This document shows positions 56,808 to 64,000 of a stretch of 64,000 nucleotides of DNA, in pieces. The translations under genes were made by a program, and so were the position numbers. A model generated the notes under the pieces. It made no database searches. It was not told the origin of the DNA and saw nothing but the letters and a program-made list of their open reading frames with translations. The stretch lies in contig NZ_BDBZ01000024.1 of the NCBI RefSeq assembly GCF_001613245.1, positions 1 to 64,000 on the forward strand. Direction: 5' to 3'. The stretch is from Nocardia speluncae NBRC 108251 (lineage in GTDB: Bacteria; Actinomycetota; Actinomycetes; Mycobacteriales; Mycobacteriaceae). Position 1 is the first letter of the stretch. Every line of letters begins with the position of its first letter.

Positions 56808-57515
56808 TCAGCTACCGAGTTTGTAGCCCCGGTGCAGGGCGACCACCCCGCCGGTGAGGTTGCGCCATTTCACTCCCGCCCAGCCTGCCTCCGCGACCCG
56901 GCGGCCCAGCCGTCGCTGGTTCGGCCAGTCGCGGATGGATTCGGCCAGGTACACGTAGGCGTCCGGGTTGCTGCTGACCACCCGGGCGATCATCGGCAAT
57001 ACCTTCATCACGAACGTCCGGTAGGCGGTCTTGAACACGGGGATCACCGGGGTGGAGAACTCGCAGATCACCAGACGCCCGCCGGGTTTGGTCACACGCA
57101 GCATTTCCCGTAGCGCCAGGTCGTAGTCGGCGATATTGCGCAGGGCGAACGATATGGTCACCGCATCGAAGGAATTGTCGGCGAACGGCAGAGCCGTGGC
57201 GTCACCGGCGACCATGGGCAGGCCCCGGGACTGCCCGGCCGCCAGCATGCCCTGTGAAAAATCGGCGGCCACACACCAAGCGCCCGTCCGGCCCAGCTCC
57301 ACCGTGGAGACGCCGGTGCCGGCACCCAGGTCGAGTATCTGCTCGCCGGGCCGCGGGGCGACGGCCTTGCGGGTCATCCACCGCCAGTAGCGGTCCTGGC
57401 CTGCCGTGAGCACGGTATTCGTCAGGTCATATCGTCGTGCCACCCCGTCGAACATCGAAGCGACCTCGTGCGGTTGCTTGTCCAGCGAGGCCCGAACCGA
57501 TTGCGTTTTCGCCAC
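56808..57515 (-). CDS. menG: Demethylmenaquinone methyltransferase
   Basis: SAM-dependent enzyme of 235 aa for the last step of menaquinone synthesis. Motif I is [13 protein letters not shown], then [17 protein letters not shown] and the UbiE/COQ5 signature region. It lies 108 bases from the glycosyltransferase start, in the mycobacterial order (menG near the mannosyltransferase). Confidence 0.95.
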   Translation of the reverse strand: MAKTQSVRASLDKQPHEVASMFDGVARRYDLTNTVLTAGQDRYWRWMTRKAVAPRPGEQILDLGAGTGVSTVELGRTGAWCVAADFSQGMLAAGQSRGLPMVAGDATALPFADNSFDAVTISFALRNIADYDLALREMLRVTKPGGRLVICEFSTPVIPVFKTAYRTFVMKVLPMIARVVSSNPDAYVYLAESIRDWPNQRRLGRRVAEAGWAGVKWRNLTGGVVALHRGYKLGS

Positions 57516-57623
57516 AGCCCGACCCTACTCGGCGCTGCTGTAGCTTCGGTGGCCGATCACCGTCGCCCTGGCGGGCTGTTCGATGTCACATCCCAGGCCG
57601 AACAGGGGCGTGCCGACGGCCGA

Positions 57624-58766
57624 TCACGCGGAACGCGGTAACTGGTATTCGGTGCCGAGTACGTCGGCGTAGTGGCCCATGAGTTCGGTGCACAGGGCCG
57701 GCCAGGTGCGATGCAGCACCGATTTCCGAGCGGCCGCACCGAACCGGGTGCGTAGCCGGGGATCGCACAATGCGGCGACGGCGCCCGGCAGCAGCTCGGT
57801 GAACTCCGCGACCGGCAGCAGGTAGCCGTTGCGGCACGGGGAGATGAGGTCGCGGGGCCCGCCGGCATCAGGACCTATCACCGGTATCCCGCTGGCCAAT
57901 GCCTCCTGGACACCTTGGCAGAAGGTTTCGTGTTCGCCGGGGTGCACCATCACATCCAAACTGGCGTAGGCCTGCGCCAATTCGTCGCCGCCGAGTTCAC
58001 CGGTGAAGATCGCGTCCGGCAGCATTGCGGCCAGTTTCGGCCGTTGCGGTCCGTCGCCGACGATCACCAGTTGAACGCCCGGCTCGCGGGCCAGGACCGC
58101 GAGCCGCTCCACATGTTTCTCCGGAGCCAGCCGGCCTACGAATCCCACCAGGAGCCGATCGTTGCCGCCGAGCCATGCGTTGCGCAGTCGCGGGTTGCGC
58201 GCCGCCGGTGTGAACCGCGCCGTGTCGACTCCGCGCGCCCACCGGTGAACCCGCGGAATCCCGTGCCGGGCCAGGCTCTCCGCCGCGGCGCTCGACGGCG
58301 CCAGGGTACGGGTCGCGCCCTCGTGGATCCGCCTGGTCCAACCCCAGGCTGCGCGTCCGGCCATCCCCAGTCCGTAACTCTTGGCGAAACCCGCCACATC
58401 GGTCTGATACACCGCGACCGTGGGCAGGTCCAGTCGCAACCCGGCGGCCAGCCCGCCGGCACCCAGCAGAAAGGGAGACGCCAGATGCACCACATCGGCG
58501 TCGAAATCGTCCAGGATCTTCACCATCCCCGGATGCGGCAGGCCCACGGGTAGCGAACTGATCTTCGGCACCATCACCGCGGGTACCCGGTGCACCGGGA
58601 ATCTGCCGTGGTGCCGCGGCGCGGGGGGACGTCCGCGCAGGGTATCCGGCGCGATCACGAATGCCTCGTGTCCGTACCGGTCCAGATGATCCAGCACCCG
58701 CAGGACCGAGTTCACGACGCCGTTCATATTCGGGAGGAAGGATTCGGCAACGATGGCTACGCGCAC
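57624..58766 (-). CDS. GT4 alpha-mannosyltransferase (Rv0557, MgtA/PimB-like)
   Basis: 380 aa GT-B glycosyltransferase using GDP-mannose, probably building mannosylated glycolipids of the cell envelope. N-terminal [18 protein letters not shown] opens the protein; the C-terminal domain has [11 protein letters not shown] and the E-x7-E-type motif in [18 protein letters not shown] 58766 gives a length matching the mycobacterial enzyme (378 aa); the frame runs to 58877. Confidence 0.88.
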   Translation of the reverse strand: MRVAIVAESFLPNMNGVVNSVLRVLDHLDRYGHEAFVIAPDTLRGRPPAPRHHGRFPVHRVPAVMVPKISSLPVGLPHPGMVKILDDFDADVVHLASPFLLGAGGLAAGLRLDLPTVAVYQTDVAGFAKSYGLGMAGRAAWGWTRRIHEGATRTLAPSSAAAESLARHGIPRVHRWARGVDTARFTPAARNPRLRNAWLGGNDRLLVGFVGRLAPEKHVERLAVLAREPGVQLVIVGDGPQRPKLAAMLPDAIFTGELGGDELAQAYASLDVMVHPGEHETFCQGVQEALASGIPVIGPDAGGPRDLISPCRNGYLLPVAEFTELLPGAVAALCDPRLRTRFGAAARKSVLHRTWPALCTELMGHYADVLGTEYQLPRSA

Positions 58767-58771
58767 ACGGG

Positions 58772-59383
58772 TCAGTCTGCGGGGTCGCGGGATCCCGGGA
58801 CACGTCGTCGATATGACACCGGATCGAAGATCCGGCGAACACTCATCGAACCGGTTTCCGCACGCAACAGCAGCCACAGGGTGGGCAGCGTCAATGCCCA
58901 GACGGTGGCGAGCACGGACAGCGCCGGCAGTATCGCGACCCGCACATCGCGACCGGCCACGCGCACCAGGTCGGGGTCGGCGCGGTTGTATTCGACGTTG
59001 ATCCGTTCGCCCGCGGTGAGGTTGGTCGGGTACAGCACACCCACCTTGGGATTGTGGGTCACACCGTCCGGAGTGACATACATCACCGCCGACCGCAATC
59101 GTCCGGCGGACAGTACTTCACCCGTTGTCTCGCCCTTGTCCGATTCGATCAGGTAATCGTTGCGCCAGGCTGCGAAAACCAGCAACATCACAAGCACGCT
59201 CACCGAAACGGCGGCGATCAGCACGCCGACGCGTATCCGCCGCAGCCGTTCGGCCCGGGCCGAGTAGTCGGGCGGCGCGGACTCTGCGGACCCACTCCCC
59301 GCCGGCGCGGGTTCCGGGCCCGCGGGCTCGTCCAGTTCGTGCACGGGATCGGGCGGCTCGGCCACATCTGCCTGGTCGGGCAC
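58772..59383 (-). CDS. DUF3592-like membrane protein (Rv0556-like)
   Basis: 203 aa. An acidic, Pro-rich N-terminus of about 45 residues, one helix near 50-75, a beta-rich extracytoplasmic region ([15 protein letters not shown]) and a second helix near 155-175. GTG 59383 is preceded by GGAGGAGG, a strong signal; longer frames lack it. It begins 5 bases before the mannosyltransferase start and is probably cotranscribed with it. Confidence 0.78.
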   Translation of the reverse strand: MPDQADVAEPPDPVHELDEPAGPEPAPAGSGSAESAPPDYSARAERLRRIRVGVLIAAVSVSVLVMLLVFAAWRNDYLIESDKGETTGEVLSAGRLRSAVMYVTPDGVTHNPKVGVLYPTNLTAGERINVEYNRADPDLVRVAGRDVRVAILPALSVLATVWALTLPTLWLLLRAETGSMSVRRIFDPVSYRRRVPGSRDPAD

Positions 59384-59621
59384 GCTACCTCCTCCGGATT
59401 CGGTCCCTGTCGGCGTCCGCGACCGGGCGGTGCCGGCGGATGCCCGGCGGTTGCCGCGCCGGCGAAAACCATGAGACCCGGTCACCGGGGCGCGGCACCG
59501 CAACAGCCTAACGGGCGCTGTGGTGCCCGGCGTCCGGGTCCGGGTGGTGCCCGGTGCCGGTGGGATCGGGCGTCGAGTTGCCGGCAGGTGAGTGCGGCAG
59601 GTTCGGCTACTCTGGGCGCTC

Positions 59622-60128
59622 ATGGCCCGTAAATTCGGCTTCACGCTGACCTATCCCATCCCGGTCGCCGAACTCCACGCCGCGCTCACCGGGGAAGAAC
59701 TGTGGCGCGACCGCTTCGCCGGGGCGCAAACAGCCACGCTCGACCTGACCCATCCGGGCGGGCCGGGCACCGTCCGGCTCGCGATGAGCGAGAAGATCCG
59801 CCCGGAGAAGATCCCCGGTCTCGTCCGCAAGGTGCTCAAAAGCGATCTGGTCGTCACCCGCGTGGACAGCTGGCAGCCGCTGACCGGTGACACCGCCGAG
59901 GGCACCTTCGAAGGCACCTCGTCGGCCATCTCCTCGGAGATGACAGGGACCTACCGGCTCCGGCCCGCCGGTGACGGCTCGGAACTGGAGGTCTCCGGTT
60001 CCGTGAAGGTCAAGGTCCCCCTGGTCGGCGGGGCCATCGAGCCCCTCGCCGAACAGCTGCAGCGGCGAGTGGTGGAAAGCGAACGCAAATTCATCGTGAA
60101 ATGGTTCGCCGAGCGCGCGAACGCCTGA
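59622..60128 (+). CDS. DUF2505 family protein
   Basis: 168 aa soluble protein with the DUF2505 pattern of a START/SRPBCC-like fold (S-E-M-T-G-T-Y-R-L-R-P-A-G-D-G-S and E-R-K-F-I-V-K-W-F-A-E). ATG 59622 is used. Function unknown; divergent from the membrane protein at 59383. Confidence 0.8.
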   Translation: MARKFGFTLTYPIPVAELHAALTGEELWRDRFAGAQTATLDLTHPGGPGTVRLAMSEKIRPEKIPGLVRKVLKSDLVVTRVDSWQPLTGDTAEGTFEGTSSAISSEMTGTYRLRPAGDGSELEVSGSVKVKVPLVGGAIEPLAEQLQRRVVESERKFIVKWFAERANA

Positions 60129-60313
60129 CACTCGTGGGCCGGGATTGTCGGCCTGTCCCGGCTTTCCACCCGTGAATATCGCGGGCGGAAGCAGGCGCCG
60201 AAGCGTTGCAACCGTGTGCGTGCCGGTGCGCCGAGATCACCGTGCCTCAGCAGCGAGCGGGCTCGGACCTCGCGGATCGCCGACGCTGCGCTCCGCGACC
60301 GTGCGCCCGCGCC

Positions 60314-60775
60314 TCAGGGTTCTTCCCAGGGAGCGTCCATCGCGGTGGACGGGTCGAACTCCTTCGGCTCGACCATGACGAGCCAGTTCCCGGAGTTGTC
60401 TCGGAAAACGGCCTCCACACCGTAGGGCCGATCCGACGGTGGTTGCACGAAATCCACGCCCTTGGCCGTCAACTCCTTGTAGGCCTGCCGGCAGTCCTTC
60501 GTGGTGAGGCCCAGCGAACCGTGCGTGCCGTTGGCCAGCGACCGCCGGACCGCCTCGGCGAGGTTTTCGTCCAGGGGCGGGCCGGGCACCATCAGTGTCA
60601 CTTCGAGTTCCGGATGGTCCGGCTGGGCCACGGTCACCCAGCGGAAACCGTTGTCGCCCATCTGCACATCGGCGGTCTCCACGAAACCGAGGGTGTCGAT
60701 GTACCAGTTCTTCGCCTCGGTCTGGTCGGTTACGTACACCGTGACCAGCGAAATGTTGGTGATGATCGGGTTCAT
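60314..60775 (-). CDS. VOC (glyoxalase-like) family protein
   Basis: 153 aa vicinal-oxygen-chelate protein: V-T-V-Y-V-T-D-Q-T-E-A-K-N-W-Y at the N-terminus and V-F-R-D-N-S-G-N-W-L-V-M-V-E at the end of the second half. It lies 9 bases downstream of the AraC gene and is probably regulated with it. Substrate unknown. Confidence 0.85.
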   Translation of the reverse strand: MNPIITNISLVTVYVTDQTEAKNWYIDTLGFVETADVQMGDNGFRWVTVAQPDHPELEVTLMVPGPPLDENLAEAVRRSLANGTHGSLGLTTKDCRQAYKELTAKGVDFVQPPSDRPYGVEAVFRDNSGNWLVMVEPKEFDPSTAMDAPWEEP

Positions 60776-60784
60776 GAGCTGAGC

Positions 60785-61237
60785 TTAGGTGCGCCGCGAA
60801 CGATGCGGCTTCTCCGAAATTGCGGTGTCCGGCCGGCGGTCGGACAACCCGTGCATGAACACATAGCAGCCGGGGATCCGCGGCGCACCGTCGGCGAATT
60901 TCGCCTGGTACTCCGATGGTGAAACCCCCACCAGTTCGGTGAACTTGCGCGAGAACGACCCCAGGCTCGTGTACCCGACAAGCAGGCATACCTCGGTTAC
61001 CGTCGTATTGGTGGCGCGGAACAGGTCCTGGGCCCGCTCGATCCGCCGCTCGGCCAGATACAGCGCCGGCGTGCGGCCGTAGGTCGCGGCGAAACAACGC
61101 AGGAAGTGATATTTCGAGACCCCCGCCGCCGCAGCCATCCCGTCCAGGTCCAGCGGCTGTGCGTATTCGCGGTCGATGAAATCACGCGCCCGGCGCAGAT
61201 GCGGGAGCAGATCCTCGTGAGCCGGTCGCGCCGCCAT
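60785..61237 (-). CDS. AraC-family transcriptional regulator
   Basis: 150 aa, essentially the two-HTH DNA-binding part alone, without the usual sensor domain: L-D-G-M-A-A-A-A-G-V-S-K-Y-H-F-L-R and V-T-E-V-C-L-L-V-G-Y-T-S-L-G-S-F-S-R-K-F. Like MarA/SoxS it may bind as a monomer. It is followed by the VOC gene. Confidence 0.9.
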   Translation of the reverse strand: MAARPAHEDLLPHLRRARDFIDREYAQPLDLDGMAAAAGVSKYHFLRCFAATYGRTPALYLAERRIERAQDLFRATNTTVTEVCLLVGYTSLGSFSRKFTELVGVSPSEYQAKFADGAPRIPGCYVFMHGLSDRRPDTAISEKPHRSRRT

Positions 61238-61243
61238 CGTCGC

Positions 61244-62515
61244 CTATCCGAACGGAACGAGTTCGTCGAAACGCATCGATGCGCGCCCGGCCGTACGCCA
61301 CGCCCGCGCCGTCAGGTCCAGATCCTCGTCGGTGACCAGATTGCCCATCACCCGGACCGCGGTGCGCTGCAACAGTTTCGATCGCATCACCGGCGGACCG
61401 CCCACCGGCACCATCCGCGGGTGGGTCGCCAGCCCGGCGATGCGGCGGGCCACCGAATATGTGCGCCCGTATTTGCGGCACAGCAGATCCGGCCACAGCC
61501 TGGTCAGATCGGGCTCGTCCAGCAGGCCGGCGAGCATATGCCCGCCCTCCAGCCCATAGTCGATACCTTCGCCGTTCAGCGGGTTCACACAACCGGCGGC
61601 GTCACCCACCAGCACCCAATTGCGGCCCGCGATACCGGAAACCGCCCCGCCCATCGGAAGCAACGCCGAGGACACCGCCCGCAGCGAGCCGGTGAGCTCC
61701 CATTCGTCGCTGCGCTGCGCGGTGTAGTGCTCCAGCAGAGGTTTCAACGCGATATGCGAGGGCCGCTGCTCGGTGGCCAGCGAACCGACCCCGATATTCA
61801 CCTCGCCGTTGGCGAGCGGGAATACCCAGCCGTAGCCGGGCACTAGTTCACCTTGCGCATTGCGCAGCTCGAGATGCGAGGTGATCCACTGGTCGTCACT
61901 GCGCCCGGACGCGATATAGGCGCGCGCGGCCACCCCGTAAGCGTACTTGCGGTGCCAGGCCCGGCCGAGTTGTTTACCGATCGGGGAGCGGACACCGTCG
62001 GCCACGATCAAGGTCTTGCAGCGGATCTCGGTGGTCCGTTCGCCGGCGCGCACCACTACTCCGGTGACCCGGTCACCGTCGCGTACCACGTCGACGACCT
62101 TGGTGCCGTCGAACATCCGGGCCCCGGATTTCACGGCCGTCTCGCGTAGTTTGTCGTCCAGCTCGGTACGCGGTATCGCGCTGCCGTAGGTCGGGAAGGA
62201 GCCGGCCGGCCACGGCAGCAGGGCCTCGCGCCCGAATCCGGTCATCCGCAAACCGTGGTTCACGGTATGCGCGCGCACCCATTCACCCAGGCCCAGATGT
62301 TCGAGTTCCGCGGTGGCGCGTGGGGTCAGCCCGTCCCCGCAGGTCTTATCACGCGGGAACACCGCGGAATCGAGCAGCAGCACATCACGACCGGCCCGGG
62401 CCGCCCAGGCCGCGGACGCGCAACCGGCCGGACCGGCACCCACCACCAGCACCTGCACATGTGAGGGCAGCGGCCCCCGGTCGCTATCGGCTGGCGTGGC
62501 TTCGGGTGCACCCAT
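61244..62515 (-). CDS. menJ: Geranylgeranyl reductase family FAD enzyme (MenJ-like)
   Basis: 423 aa flavoprotein of the geranylgeranyl reductase family, which in mycobacteria (Rv0561c, MenJ) saturates one isoprene unit of menaquinone. FAD motif V-V-G-A-G-P-A-G-C-A-S-A at the N-terminus, D-K-T-C-G-D-G-L-T-P near 55, and V-G-D-A-A-G-C-V-N-P-L at about 290. It is divergent from the polyprenyl synthase gene, as in mycobacteria. Orthology is by synteny and family; activity is inferred. Confidence 0.88.
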   Translation of the reverse strand: MGAPEATPADSDRGPLPSHVQVLVVGAGPAGCASAAWAARAGRDVLLLDSAVFPRDKTCGDGLTPRATAELEHLGLGEWVRAHTVNHGLRMTGFGREALLPWPAGSFPTYGSAIPRTELDDKLRETAVKSGARMFDGTKVVDVVRDGDRVTGVVVRAGERTTEIRCKTLIVADGVRSPIGKQLGRAWHRKYAYGVAARAYIASGRSDDQWITSHLELRNAQGELVPGYGWVFPLANGEVNIGVGSLATEQRPSHIALKPLLEHYTAQRSDEWELTGSLRAVSSALLPMGGAVSGIAGRNWVLVGDAAGCVNPLNGEGIDYGLEGGHMLAGLLDEPDLTRLWPDLLCRKYGRTYSVARRIAGLATHPRMVPVGGPPVMRSKLLQRTAVRVMGNLVTDEDLDLTARAWRTAGRASMRFDELVPFG

Positions 62516-62650
62516 GCGGACAATAGTTACAGGCTGCGGTCTGCTATGTCGATGGCGGTACGGTCAATACAGTGACGGTGTTCATGGGCGCTGCGGCATG
62601 GACACGCTAGGTTCATCACCGTGGGGTCGGACGCGTCCTTGGGAGAAGGT

Positions 62651-63673
62651 ATGAGCACATCTGCTGTGAGCGAAGCCGGCACGGTGGTGGCGGGGGTGGA
62701 CCTCGGAGACGCCGCCCTCGCCGCGACAGTGCGCGAGGGGCTCGACCGGGTGGAGGATTTACTGGTCGAGGAGTTGTCGGACGGGGCGTCGTTCCTGCAG
62801 GAAGCCGCGCTGCATCTGGCCAGGGCCGGGGGTAAACGGTTCCGCCCGCTGTTCACCATATTGACGGGCCAGCTCGGCCCCCGCCCGGACGATCCGGAGC
62901 TCATCACCGCCGGCACCGTCGTGGAGCTGGTGCATCTGGCCACGCTCTACCACGACGATGTGATGGACGAGGCCACCATGCGACGCGGGGCGCCGAGCGT
63001 GAACTCGCGCTGGGGTAACAGTATGGCGATCCTGGCCGGTGACTACCTGTTCGCCCATGCCTCCCGGCTCACCTCCACCCTCGGTCCGGACGCGGTGCGC
63101 ATCATCGCGGAAACGTTCGCCGAACTGGTCACGGGCCAGATGCGCGAAACCATGGGTGCCCGCGAAGCCGCCGATCCGGTCGCGCATTACCTGAGGGTGG
63201 TCTGGGAGAAGACCGGTTCGCTGATCGCGGCGTCCGGACGCTTCGGCGGTACGTTCTCCGGCGCCGATCTCGATCATGTGGAACGTCTCGCCCGCCTCGG
63301 CGATGCGGTGGGCACCGCATTCCAGATTTCCGACGACATCATCGATATCTCGTCGGTCTCCGCGCAGTCCGGCAAGACCCCGGGCACCGACCTGCGCGAA
63401 GGCGTGCATACGTTGCCGGTCCTTTATGCCCTCCGGGTTCCCGGCCCCGACGGCGACCGCCTGCGCACCTTGCTGGACCATCCTCTCGATTCGGACGAGG
63501 AGGTCGCCGAAGCACTCGAACTGCTCGGCCGTTCCCCGGGGATGACGCAGGCCAAGGAGAAACTGCGGGAGTACAGCGATATCGCTCACGCGGAACTGAA
63601 GGCGCTGCCCGCGGGCCCGGCGAACGATGCCCTGGTGGAGTTGGTCCAGTACACAATCGAACGCGTCGGTTGA
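62651..63673 (+). CDS. Polyprenyl diphosphate synthase (GrcC1-like)
   Basis: 340 aa trans-prenyltransferase. The first Asp-rich motif is H-D-D-V-M-D-E and the second is I-S-D-D-I-I-D. Three-residue positions before the first motif are A-T-L-Y-H-D-D, compatible with a long-chain product. ATG 62651 is preceded by GGAGAAGG. Likely makes the menaquinone tail used by MenA. It is where Rv0562 lies in mycobacteria. Confidence 0.93.
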   Translation: MSTSAVSEAGTVVAGVDLGDAALAATVREGLDRVEDLLVEELSDGASFLQEAALHLARAGGKRFRPLFTILTGQLGPRPDDPELITAGTVVELVHLATLYHDDVMDEATMRRGAPSVNSRWGNSMAILAGDYLFAHASRLTSTLGPDAVRIIAETFAELVTGQMRETMGAREAADPVAHYLRVVWEKTGSLIAASGRFGGTFSGADLDHVERLARLGDAVGTAFQISDDIIDISSVSAQSGKTPGTDLREGVHTLPVLYALRVPGPDGDRLRTLLDHPLDSDEEVAEALELLGRSPGMTQAKEKLREYSDIAHAELKALPAGPANDALVELVQYTIERVG

Positions 63674-63921
63674 TTCTGCGCGTGTGAGATTCCCGGTTCA
63701 CCGGTCCTGTGGGTGAGTCGCGAGCCGGGTCACGAAGGCGCGGTGCCCCAGGTCGACCGGGGGCGAGGACGTGCTCGAGATCTACCGGGCGCGTTCGGGC
63801 TCGGCTGGGCAGAGCGCGTCGTGGACGGTGGAACTCCGGAGTCGGCTCGGTCGTTGAGCCCATGTAGCGGTTCTGGCCGAAATTCGCGCGTATGAGCGCG
63901 TCACCTATACAGGAGTGCTAT

Positions 63922-64000
63922 GCACGGGCACGGGTTTGCGAATGGGTTCAAAACGTTCGGGCTCATGGTCGGTCTTTCCGCGCTCATCGTGCTGGCGGGC
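63922..64000 (+). CDS. htpX: Protease HtpX (partial, cut by the window end)
   Basis: The first 26 codons encode M-H-G-H-G-F-A-N-G-F-K-T and a membrane helix (L-M-V-G-L-S-A-L-I-V-L-A), closely like the start of mycobacterial HtpX (Rv0563), which follows the same neighbour. AGGAG (63913-63917) precedes the ATG. The zinc-protease domain lies beyond the window. Confidence 0.75.

Noticed and set aside
63674-63921. Small gene between the prenyl synthase and htpX
   Set aside because: The frame 63713-63895 has no ribosome-binding site and no recognisable product.

Overview
The window is high-GC actinobacterial DNA. It follows, almost gene for gene, the order that mycobacteria show from senX3-regX3 (Rv0490/Rv0491) to htpX (Rv0563). 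Lineage-specific genes are inserted: a rex gene at the head of the haem operon, a nitrate reductase/flavoreductase fusion, an ABC exporter with an HTH/Clp-N pair, a BTAD-ATPase regulator, and a bldC homologue. Mycolata-type synteny, menaquinone genes, a SenX3/RegX3 pair, a Cys desulfhydrase-like enzyme and a Streptomyces-like rex-hem arrangement fit Nocardia or a close relative (Rhodococcus-Nocardia group). I cannot fix the species. No tRNA, rRNA, CRISPR array, transposase or phage module was seen.

Layout. 0.2-5 kb: secreted CocE-type hydrolase, then senX3-regX3 (phosphate sensing). 5-12.5 kb: conserved block with a Cys-rich protein, Ppx/GppA phosphatase, proline-rich membrane protein, TIM-barrel isomerase, thioesterase-like protein, ProC, an excisionase-type HTH protein and the 33-residue ribosomal protein bS22. 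12.5-16.3 kb: epimerase, acyltransferase, SerB-like phosphatase and glutaredoxin-like protein. 16.4-26.5 kb: rex-hemA-hemC-hemD-hemB and, after some small membrane proteins, hemL. 26.5-31.8 kb: phosphoglycerate-mutase-like protein and the System II cytochrome c genes tlpA-ccdA-resB-ccsB. 32-40.7 kb: small proteins, BldC, DUF4229, a PLP enzyme, a large BTAD/ATPase regulator, an ABC exporter, and a divergent HTH/Clp-N pair. 41-52.4 kb: menA, menE, menB and menD interspersed with small enzymes, then a TetR/aldo-keto reductase pair. 52.4-64 kb: assimilatory nitrate reductase fused to a sulfite-reductase-type flavoprotein, menG, a mannosyltransferase, a menJ-like reductase, a polyprenyl diphosphate synthase and the start of htpX.

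The genes converge on respiration: haem synthesis under a redox-sensing repressor with a visible operator, haem delivery to cytochrome c, and menaquinone head, tail and side-chain reduction. Many neighbours overlap by 4 bases (ATGA/GTGA), so several tightly coupled operons are likely.

The most unusual elements are (i) a roughly 155-bp long-dyad intergenic repeat present twice in opposite orientation (14.6 and 40.8 kb); (ii) a near-symmetric divergent promoter/operator between an ABC exporter and an HTH/Clp-N gene pair whose first gene looks leaderless; (iii) a short leader-type repeat that has been read through into the hemL C-terminus; and (iv) several tiny genes (33, 39, 66-89 codons) that are easy to miss.
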